DNA of 44,069 bases, taken from contig CBFIJK010000029.1 of NCBI GenBank assembly GCA_965662745.1, forward strand, positions 1-44,069, written 5' to 3'. The translations under genes and the position numbers were made by a program. This stretch comes from Anianibacter sp965662745 (lineage in GTDB: Bacteria; Pseudomonadota; Alphaproteobacteria; Rhodobacterales; Rhodobacteraceae). The notes under the pieces were generated by a model, which had not been told where the DNA came from, did no database searches, and saw only the letters and a list, made by a program, of their open reading frames with translations. This document shows positions 15,832-22,292 of this stretch, piece after piece; the stretch's first letter is position 1, and each line of letters starts with the position of its first letter.

Positions 15832-16316
15832 AAGACATGACCGTCACATCCGACCTGCTGGTGTCCATCGGGCAAGTCCAGAACCGATATGCCCGCTGCA
15901 TCGACGCTGACCGGATCGAGGATTGGCCCGGGTTCTTTACCAAAGACGCATTCTATAGCGTCACGAGTGTCGAGAACCACCGCGCCGGGCTTGAGGCGGG
16001 GCTGATCTGGCTGGACGGGATCGGAATGATCCGTGACCGGGTGACGGCGCTGCGCGATGCGAATATCTACGAGCGCCACAGCTATCGCCATATCCTCGGT
16101 CAGCCCTTCGTTCTGGGCGAGGATACCAATGGCGATATCCAGGCCGAGACATCATTCTTCGTGGTGCGGATCACCCGGGACGGCGTTACGGATGTTTTCG
16201 CCAGCGGCGCCTATCACGACAGCCTGCGCGACACCGGCGACGGCCTGAAATTTTCGCGCCGCGTGGTCGTGTGCGACAGCAGTCACATCGATACGCTGCT
16301 TGGGCTTCCGCTCTGA
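15828..16316 (+). CDS. Aromatic-ring dioxygenase beta subunit (TphA3-like)
   Basis: A 162-residue small subunit with the SnoaL/NTF2-like cone fold typical of ring-hydroxylating dioxygenase beta chains, which stabilise the alpha3-beta3 hexamer. Recognisable parts are QVQNRYARCIDADRIEDWPG near 15-34, the YERHSYRHILG helix near 77-87 and the ending SRRVVVCDSSHIDTLLGLPL. The size is that of TphA3 (about 154) and other beta subunits. It overlaps the alpha gene by four bases (15828-15831) and is followed after five bases by the dehydrogenase gene. Confidence 0.9.
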   Translation: MKDMTVTSDLLVSIGQVQNRYARCIDADRIEDWPGFFTKDAFYSVTSVENHRAGLEAGLIWLDGIGMIRDRVTALRDANIYERHSYRHILGQPFVLGEDTNGDIQAETSFFVVRITRDGVTDVFASGAYHDSLRDTGDGLKFSRRVVVCDSSHIDTLLGLPL

Positions 16317-16321
16317 CTGGC

Positions 16322-17263
16322 ATGTCTGTTCCCAAGGTCCTTATCACGCTGGGTGATCCAAACGGGATCGGCCCCGAGATCGCGGTTGCGGCGGCAGCCG
16401 AATTGCGCGCCTCCGGCGATATCCGGCCTGTCCTCGTCGGCGATGCCCATGTGATCGAGCATGCCTCTGGCGTAGCCGGCACCCGGCTGGACGGGATCGA
16501 GGTGATCGAGGTCGACGCACTCGACAGGTCCGCGCATCAACCGGGAAGCGTCACAGCCGAAGCCGGCAAGGCCACCGTTCGCTATCTCGAAGCCGCACTG
16601 TCTGCGCAAGGCAAAATGAATGCGAAGGGCATCGTCGGCTGCCCCCATTCCGAAACGGCAATCAACGCATCGGGCAGGCCCTTTTCCGGCTACCCGAACC
16701 TTCTGGCAGAACTGTGCGGCACTAGTCCCGACAGCGTGGTGATGATGCTGTCCGGCGGCGGGCTTCGCGTCGCGCATGTTACGCTGCACGAGCCGATCCT
16801 CACCGCGTTGAACCGGATCACGACCAACCTGATCGCCCAGACGATCCGCACCACTCATGTGGGCCTGCAACGGCTTGGCATCCCCGCCCCGCGCATTGGC
16901 GTCATGGGGTTCAATCCTCATGCGGGCGAAGGTGGGCTGTTCGGCGATGAAGACGACCGCATCGTGCGCCCGGCCGTGGACCGTGCGCGCGACGAGAAGA
17001 TCGACGCATACGGCCCGGAAGGCGCGGACCTGCTGCTGGGGCGCGAGGGCTATGACGCCTTTATCGCGATGTATCACGATCAGGGGCATATCCCGGTCAA
17101 GCTGAAGGCCGGGCGCAATATCTCGGCCCTGTCGCTGGGCGCGGATGTGCTGTTTTCATCCGTCGGCCATGGCGCGGCGTTCGACATCGCCGGGACGGGC
17201 ACTGCCTCTGCCGAAGCGGTGCTGCGCGCGGCCCGCATCGTTGGAGGCGTCGATGGCGTATAG
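16322..17263 (+). CDS. PdxA-family dehydrogenase, probably a TphB-like cis-diol dehydrogenase
   Basis: A 313-residue NAD-dependent metal-binding dehydrogenase of the PdxA family. In tph operons its homologue TphB oxidises and decarboxylates the cis-dihydrodiol to protocatechuate. The ends LITLGDPNGIGPEI (7-20) and MYHDQGHIPVK (250-260) are family signatures. His156, His200 (FNPHAGEGG) and His252 correspond to the metal ligands of PdxA. I start at the ATG at 16322; the open stretch before it (from 16271) lies inside the beta-subunit gene. A true vitamin-B6 PdxA would sit near ksgA or surA; here the neighbours are a dioxygenase and its reductase, which favours diol oxidation. Overlap with the reductase gene is 11 bases. 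Confidence 0.85.
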   Translation: MSVPKVLITLGDPNGIGPEIAVAAAAELRASGDIRPVLVGDAHVIEHASGVAGTRLDGIEVIEVDALDRSAHQPGSVTAEAGKATVRYLEAALSAQGKMNAKGIVGCPHSETAINASGRPFSGYPNLLAELCGTSPDSVVMMLSGGGLRVAHVTLHEPILTALNRITTNLIAQTIRTTHVGLQRLGIPAPRIGVMGFNPHAGEGGLFGDEDDRIVRPAVDRARDEKIDAYGPEGADLLLGREGYDAFIAMYHDQGHIPVKLKAGRNISALSLGADVLFSSVGHGAAFDIAGTGTASAEAVLRAARIVGGVDGV

Positions 17264-18296
17264 CGTGAAGATCGCAGAGACGGATTTCGAGTTCGACGTA
17301 CAGGCGGGCGAGACCCTACTGGACGCGGCAGAGCGGCAGGGTCTTGCGATGCCCTATTCCTGCCGAAAGGGCGTCTGCAACACCTGCCTTGGGGACCTCG
17401 TGACGGGCGACGCAGGAGTGCGCGGGCGGGGTGATATCACTGGCCCCGTAAAGAAGGTGAAGTTCTGCCAGACCAAGCCACAGTCGGATCTGTTGATCGC
17501 ACCCAAATCCGTGGAAAAGGTCGACCCCATCCGCCGCCGCAAGCTGCACGCGCGCATCCGGCGCAAGGACTGGATCGCCGCCGACGTCGTGCGCCTGTCG
17601 CTGCGCTTTCCCATCGGAACGCGCGTGCCATTCACGGCGGGTCAATACCTGCGCGTGTTCTTCGGCGACGGGCTCAGCCGCAACTATTCGCTCGCCAATG
17701 CGCCCCGAAAGAACGACGGGTGCGAGCTGCATATCCGAGTGATCGAAGGTGGAAAATTTTCCGACGATGCGCTGCATGCGCTTGCTCAAGACGATTGGCT
17801 GGAAATCGAACTGCCCTTTGGCACGTTCGGCGTCGATCTGGACGGTACACGCCCCGCCATCCTTGTTGCGGGTGGGACGGGCTATGCCCCGATCCGGTCG
17901 GTGATCGAAGACCAGATCGCCACACACAGCACCCGGCCGCTGCACCTCTTCTGGGGCGCAAGGCATCGCGACGGTCTTTACGATCTGGACCGACTGACAC
18001 AGCTTGCAGCAAGTGCGCCCTGGTTCAGCTTTACACCGGTCCTGTCAGAGGACGAGGCCGATTGGCGCGGCGAGACGGGTCTTGTCCATGAGGCAGTGCT
18101 CGGGGCCTATCCGGATCTGTCAGATCATGAGGTTTACGCCTGCGGTGCGCCCGCGATGATCGACGCCGCCGAGGCGGCCTTCACAGCCGTGCCCGGATTA
18201 CCCGCTGACCGCTTCCACGCAGACGCCTTCCTGACGACCGAGGGGCCAGCAGCGCCCGGCCAAGAGACAACCGAACACGAGGAGATCAAGGCATGA
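17253..18296 (+). CDS. Dioxygenase electron-transfer reductase (ferredoxin-FAD-NAD type, TphA1-like)
   Basis: A 347-residue one-component reductase passing electrons from NAD(P)H to the Rieske oxygenase. The plant-type [2Fe-2S] domain is N-terminal with Cys37, Cys42, Cys45 and Cys72 (CRKGVCNTC motif). The FAD domain follows (RNYSLANAP near 149-157), then the NAD(P) domain (VAGGTGYAPIRSV near 208-220; YACGAPAMIDAA near 291-302). The order (2Fe-2S, FAD, NAD) is that of TphA1 and BenC/XylZ reductases. The ATG at 17253 follows TTGGAGGCG; the open sequence further upstream is the dehydrogenase gene in another frame. It overlaps the dehydrogenase gene by 11 bases and the monooxygenase gene by four. 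Confidence 0.92.
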   Translation: MAYSVKIAETDFEFDVQAGETLLDAAERQGLAMPYSCRKGVCNTCLGDLVTGDAGVRGRGDITGPVKKVKFCQTKPQSDLLIAPKSVEKVDPIRRRKLHARIRRKDWIAADVVRLSLRFPIGTRVPFTAGQYLRVFFGDGLSRNYSLANAPRKNDGCELHIRVIEGGKFSDDALHALAQDDWLEIELPFGTFGVDLDGTRPAILVAGGTGYAPIRSVIEDQIATHSTRPLHLFWGARHRDGLYDLDRLTQLAASAPWFSFTPVLSEDEADWRGETGLVHEAVLGAYPDLSDHEVYACGAPAMIDAAEAAFTAVPGLPADRFHADAFLTTEGPAAPGQETTEHEEIKA

Positions 18297-19447
18297 AGAG
18301 CGATTTCAAGATCGTCATTGTCGGCGGCGGGATCGGCGGTCTCTACACGGCCAACGCGATGCTGCTCAAAGGTTTTGACGTCGAGGTTTACGAACAGGCG
18401 CCCGAGCTGGGAGAGATCGGTGCAGGCGTCTTCATGACACCCAACAGTGTGCGCCAGATGCAGCGGATCGGCCTTGGCGACGCGGTCCATGAAAAGGGCG
18501 GTCTGGTGGGCGAGAAATCGCGCTACTATCGGCATGATGGCACGCCTATCGCGGGGGTCCAGACCACGGATTCGGCAGGCTGGAACGCGACATATGGCAT
18601 GCACCGCGCCGATCTTGTGGACATGCTGGCGCGCAACCTGCCTGATGGGGTCGTGCGCACCGGGCACGTCTGTTCAGGCTTCGAGCAGGACGCCGATACC
18701 GCGCGCGTGCGGTTCGAGAATGGCCATGTCGCCGAGGCCGATCTTGTGATTGCGGCGGACGGCATCCATTCCACGCTGCAACCGTATGTCGTGCCTCCTT
18801 CGACGCCAGTTTTTTCCGGTGTTGTCGCCTATCGCGGGACGATCCCACACGCAAAGCATCCCGAGTGGCCGACGGATAGCTGGGAAATGTGGCTGGGCGA
18901 CAGGAAACACTTCCTTGTCTTCCCGCTCCGCGCCGGCGAGATCATCAACTTTGTCGGCTTCGTGCCGGCCGATGACGAGATGCGAGAATCCTGGTCTGCG
19001 CCCGGCGATCCCGACCAACTGCGCGCAGAGTTCGCGGGTTGGAACGAACGGATCACAGGCCTCTTGTCCAAGGTAAACCAGACTTTCCGATGGGGCCTAT
19101 ATGACCGAGAACCTCTGAAAAAATGGTTTGATGGTCGCCTCGCTCTTCTGGGTGATGCCGCTCACCCGATGCTGCCGCATCTGGGCCAGGGCGCGAACCA
19201 GTCGATAGAAGACGGAATGGCGCTCGCGACGATCCTTGCTGAGGAAACCGACCTGCAACGCGCACTAAGCCGATACCAGGACTTGCGCCGTGACCGTGTC
19301 GCGCATGTTCAGACGAACGCACGCAAGAACGGAATGCGTTACGATTCCCAATACAAAGACCTCAGCGTGCGCGACGCCGAAATCTCGGCGCATCACGAGT
19401 TCAGGAAATCACTTTATGACTACGATGTCGTCCAGCATATTGGCTGA
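18293..19447 (+). CDS. FAD-dependent aromatic monooxygenase (salicylate hydroxylase-like)
   Basis: A 384-residue class A flavoprotein monooxygenase. FAD-binding GGGIGG is at 11-16, the DG motif (IAADGIHS) at 153-160, and the GD motif with its following helix (LLGDAAHPMLPHLGQG) at 285-300. The pattern HPMLPHLGQGANQSIEDG is typical of salicylate 1-hydroxylase, 3-hydroxybenzoate 6-hydroxylase and 6-hydroxynicotinate 3-monooxygenase. It overlaps the reductase gene by four bases, so it is the last gene of the dioxygenase operon. Known tph operons lack such an enzyme. It may hydroxylate the ring after the dioxygenase/dehydrogenase steps, or open a parallel route for a hydroxylated substrate. Ordered family membership is certain; the substrate is not. 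Confidence 0.92.
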   Translation: MKSDFKIVIVGGGIGGLYTANAMLLKGFDVEVYEQAPELGEIGAGVFMTPNSVRQMQRIGLGDAVHEKGGLVGEKSRYYRHDGTPIAGVQTTDSAGWNATYGMHRADLVDMLARNLPDGVVRTGHVCSGFEQDADTARVRFENGHVAEADLVIAADGIHSTLQPYVVPPSTPVFSGVVAYRGTIPHAKHPEWPTDSWEMWLGDRKHFLVFPLRAGEIINFVGFVPADDEMRESWSAPGDPDQLRAEFAGWNERITGLLSKVNQTFRWGLYDREPLKKWFDGRLALLGDAAHPMLPHLGQGANQSIEDGMALATILAEETDLQRALSRYQDLRRDRVAHVQTNARKNGMRYDSQYKDLSVRDAEISAHHEFRKSLYDYDVVQHIG

Positions 19448-19575
19448 CATAGGCTGTGTTCCGTTTGTTGATCGAGAATTGAACAAGAACATTCCGTGCG
19501 CATTTCCGCCAAGGTTCCGAAGAGAATTCTTCGATCGTGGCCGGAAAAATAGGAAGAAACTGCCACGCGCATTTT
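19448..19575. other. Intergenic gap, convergent gene ends
   Basis: 128 bases after the monooxygenase gene. It contains a short hairpin CGAAGA/TCTTCG (19518-19533, loop GAAT) without a following T-run; it could be a weak terminator. No gene is visible. Confidence 0.4.
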
Positions 19576-19593
19576 CTAGGGTCCGAACCCTAG
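19576..19593 (-). terminator. Hairpin overlapping the stop of the cyclic-nucleotide-domain gene
   Basis: CTAGGGT (19576-19582) and ACCCTAG (19587-19593) form a perfect 7-bp stem with loop CCGA. The gene's TAG stop lies inside the stem. No T-run follows on either strand, so intrinsic termination is doubtful; mRNA 3'-end protection between convergent genes is an alternative. Confidence 0.35.
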
Positions 19594-20253
19594 AGTGGTC
19601 ACACCGCCGTCTGTTTCATTCCCCTTCGCCGCTTGTGCCAACTGTGCGCGCAGTGTCTTCTGGTTATCGACCAATCGTCCGACGATCAGCCTGGTGATCG
19701 CCAAACCGAACAAGGGATGCTCTACGTAGAGCCGCAGGACGGTCTCCCGCTCGATCGTGCAAAGCGTGCTGTCCACGTCAGCACGCGCTGTGGCGGTGCG
19801 GGTTGCCTCTTTCGAAAAAAGGCCGATCTCGCCAAAGATGTCACCCGGCCCGAGCGCATTTTCCACCCCGGCAATCGAGATGCTACCGTCCACAACGTAG
19901 TAAAGCCTGTCCGCCGGATCGCCGCGCTCGAATAACAGCTGGTCGGCTTCGACGTTCAGCGACTGCATGAAGGGAAGCAGCGCCTCGGCTGTCGCGTCTT
20001 CCCTAGCGGCCATCTTGACCCGATCGATCAGGTCGACATGCTGCCACAGTCGGAACAGGTTCAGCGGCAAGAGAACGACATGGAGGATCAGGATCGGATA
20101 AAGGCTCGCACCAATGCCATAGGCGATGAAGACGACGTTGGACGCGATCGCGATGACGCGCAGCCAGACAAGCGTTTTCATGCAGAACGTCAGGAAGACC
20201 AGCAGCGAAGCGATGTAGCCAAGCAGTTCGACAGGATTGATCGTGAAGTCCAT
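19576..20253 (-). CDS. Membrane-anchored cyclic nucleotide-binding domain protein
   Basis: A 225-residue protein with about three hydrophobic helices in the first 70 residues (ELLGYIASLLVFLTF, VIAIASNVVFIAYGIGA, LYPILILHVVLLPLNLF), then a Crp/Fnr-type cNMP-binding beta barrel at about 90-200. The barrel shows LFERGDPADRLYYVVDG, GDIFGEIGLF and the RTATARA arm that contacts the nucleotide phosphate. There is no helix-turn-helix DNA-binding domain after the barrel and no channel pore motif. It is therefore neither a Crp regulator nor an obvious ion channel. A membrane-bound cAMP/cGMP sensor is the plain reading. I start at the ATG at 20253 (AGGG five bases upstream); a GTG six bases further up is possible. 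Confidence 0.8.
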   Translation of the reverse strand: MDFTINPVELLGYIASLLVFLTFCMKTLVWLRVIAIASNVVFIAYGIGASLYPILILHVVLLPLNLFRLWQHVDLIDRVKMAAREDATAEALLPFMQSLNVEADQLLFERGDPADRLYYVVDGSISIAGVENALGPGDIFGEIGLFSKEATRTATARADVDSTLCTIERETVLRLYVEHPLFGLAITRLIVGRLVDNQKTLRAQLAQAAKGNETDGGVTTLGFGP

Positions 20254-20547
20254 GCTCACCCTCTCTCGGCTGCCGCGGGATTGAACACCTTTCGAAACGA
20301 AAGACGCAAGGCTACTATGCCGGTCTCTGTTGTAACTTCCGTGGCTTGGACAGGGAGCCGCGAGGATGGAATGCGTTGCCGATCAGGCCATTCGGATCCT
20401 CAAGAAAGCCTTAATAAATATCACGTCATAGTGCCGATAGAGCGCATTTTCTGGATGAATTGACCACCGGCACAACGCGTAGAATAGCGACTAGGACCCT
20501 AGCAGTTTACGCAGTTCTTTCGGAAGGACCGTCTCGACCGCAAGACT
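20254..20547. other. Intergenic region
   Basis: About 294 bases between two minus-strand genes. No convincing reading frame is visible. A short palindrome CTAGGACCCTAG (20491-20502) shares the 9-mer CTAGGGTCC with the hairpin at 19576-19593. The AT-richer stretch 20400-20460 could hold the promoter of the cyclic-nucleotide-domain gene, but I see no clear -35/-10 pair. Confidence 0.4.
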
Positions 20548-21879
20548 TCAGTTCGACGCGACCGCCGCATCGATAGCCGTAGCCAGACGATCGACGAGCG
20601 TGTCGATTTCCGCGTCCGAGATGATGAAAGGCGGAGCGATGAGGATGTGGTCGCCTTGCACGCCATCCAATGTGCCCCCCGCAGGATAGCAGATAAGCCC
20701 CTCGGCCATGGCCGCCGATTTGACGCGGGCATGAAGCTTGCGCGCCGGATCGAACGGAGCTTTCGTCTCGCGGTCGGCCACGAGTTCAATGCCGCGAAAC
20801 AGCCCGCGACCGCGGATATCGCCCACATGGGGATGCTGACCCAACCGCGCCTCCAGCGCTTGCGCAAGGCGGGCGCCGCGGCCGGAAACGCCAGCCACGA
20901 GGCCGTCATCTACCAAACGCTCCAGCACCGCCAGTCCTGCGGCAGCGGCCAAGGGGTGACCGTGATAGGTATGTCCGTGCTGAAAACTGCCAGAGCCATC
21001 GCGAATGGCCGCGTGAATGCGATCCGACAGCAGCATGGCCCCGATCGGCGCATAGCCCGCGCCAAGTCCCTTCGCGATGGTCACGATATCAGGCGCGACA
21101 TTGTCCTGCTCGCAGGCGAACAGCGTGCCGGTTCGGCCCATGCCACACATCACTTCGTCGAGGATCAGCAGAACGCCGTGGCGGTCGCAAACTTCGCGCA
21201 TGCGTTCAAAATATCCCGGAACGGGCGCGAGCGCGCCTGCCGTGGCGCCGACCACCGGCTCTGCGACGAAGGCCATCACGGTGTCGGGGCCAAGTGCGGT
21301 GATCTTTGCGTCAAGCTCATCGGCCAGACGCCCGGCATAGCCGGCATCGTCCTCGCCCGCCTGCTGGTCACGGTAGGGATAGCAGGGAGAGACATGGTGG
21401 CATTCGACCAGAAGCGGCGCGTATTTCTCGCGCCGCCACGCGTTGCCGCCCGCAGCAAGCGCCCCAAGCGTGTTGCCATGATAGCTTTGCCGCCGTGCAA
21501 TGATCTTGGCGCGTTTCGGTTGGCTGATCTCCAGGAAATACTGCCGAGCAAGCTTCAGCGCCGCCTCCACGGCCTCGGATCCGCCCGAAAGCGGATAGAC
21601 CTTGGAAATGCCGGTGGGCGCATTCTCGATAAGCTTCGCGGCAAGTCGTTCCGCAGGCTCGGTCGTGAAGAACCCGGTATGGGCAAACGCCACCTTGTCG
21701 AGCTGTGCGTGGATGGCCGCCCGCACATGTGTGTCGGAATGGCCAAGGCAGGACACCGCAGCGCCGCCCGATCCGTCGAGATAGCGGCGCCCTTCTGCGT
21801 CGATCAGCCAGCAGCCTTCCCCCGCCACTGCCGTCGGCAAGCGTGACGGACCACGGCCGAGAATCGCGCTTTCAGTCAC
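20548..21879 (-). CDS. Class III (omega) aminotransferase
   Basis: A 443-residue PLP-dependent aminotransferase of the class III/aspartate-aminotransferase superfamily, moving an amino group from an amine or omega-amino acid to a keto acid. Landmarks are YLDGSGGAAVSCLGHS near 33-48, the phosphate-binding SGGSEAVEAALKLARQYF, the LILDEVMCGMGRTG strand with the ring-stacking Asp, and the Schiff-base lysine in TIAKGLGAGYAPIGA. I choose the GTG at 21879, inside the end of the uspA gene, because the family sequence begins just after it; an ATG further upstream lies fully in uspA. It forms an operon with the TAXI-TRAP transporter, so its substrate may be the imported amine or amino acid. Specificity is not readable. 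Confidence 0.88.
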   Translation of the reverse strand: MTESAILGRGPSRLPTAVAGEGCWLIDAEGRRYLDGSGGAAVSCLGHSDTHVRAAIHAQLDKVAFAHTGFFTTEPAERLAAKLIENAPTGISKVYPLSGGSEAVEAALKLARQYFLEISQPKRAKIIARRQSYHGNTLGALAAGGNAWRREKYAPLLVECHHVSPCYPYRDQQAGEDDAGYAGRLADELDAKITALGPDTVMAFVAEPVVGATAGALAPVPGYFERMREVCDRHGVLLILDEVMCGMGRTGTLFACEQDNVAPDIVTIAKGLGAGYAPIGAMLLSDRIHAAIRDGSGSFQHGHTYHGHPLAAAAGLAVLERLVDDGLVAGVSGRGARLAQALEARLGQHPHVGDIRGRGLFRGIELVADRETKAPFDPARKLHARVKSAAMAEGLICYPAGGTLDGVQGDHILIAPPFIISDAEIDTLVDRLATAIDAAVASN

Positions 21880-22291
21880 GGACGATAAACACCGATTGCG
21901 ACGCATGGCGCACCACGCGCGCGGCATTCGGGCCCAGAAGATATTCGGACATGTTTGGCTTTGGCGCGCCCATGACGATCACGTCGACCTTCAGCCGGTC
22001 TGCGGTGCGGATGATTTCGTCATAGATGCGGCCATGGACGACATGGGGGTGAACCTCTTGCGCGTCCGGCACATTGGCGTTGACCCATTTCGCCAGTTCC
22101 TCGCCGACCTCGTGCAAGGCCTGCGAGAGAAAGCCTTCCTGGAAGTACGAGCCGACCATGGACATGCCGAAATTGGGAATCACGGTGACGACATGCAGCG
22201 TTCCGCCCTTCGCCAGATCAAGGGATCGGGGCAAGGCGTGCTCCCACGAGGCGGGCGCGGCGAGGTCGATGGGGAAAAGAACGGTGCTCAT
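21872..22291 (-). CDS. Universal stress protein family (UspA-like)
   Basis: A 139-residue single-domain Usp protein with the alpha/beta nucleotide-binding fold: MSTVLFPIDLAAPASWEHAL at the start, LDVIVMGAPK-like strand (VDVIVMGAPKPN near 103-114) and the ending SVFIVRD. The phosphate loop G-x2-G-x9-G-(S/T) is not canonical: residues after MGAPK read PNMSEYLLGPNAARVV, so ATP binding is uncertain. The gene starts one base after the TRAP permease gene ends and overlaps the aminotransferase. Usp genes linked to TRAP operons are known, for example TeaD, which restrains the TeaABC ectoine transporter; a similar tuning role is likely here. Confidence 0.88.
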   Translation of the reverse strand: MSTVLFPIDLAAPASWEHALPRSLDLAKGGTLHVVTVIPNFGMSMVGSYFQEGFLSQALHEVGEELAKWVNANVPDAQEVHPHVVHGRIYDEIIRTADRLKVDVIVMGAPKPNMSEYLLGPNAARVVRHASQSVFIVRD

Positions 22292-22292
22292 G

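Noticed and set aside
19518..19533. Hairpin after the flavin monooxygenase gene as an intrinsic terminator
   Set aside because: The stem is only 6 bp and no T-run follows; recorded in the gap note only.
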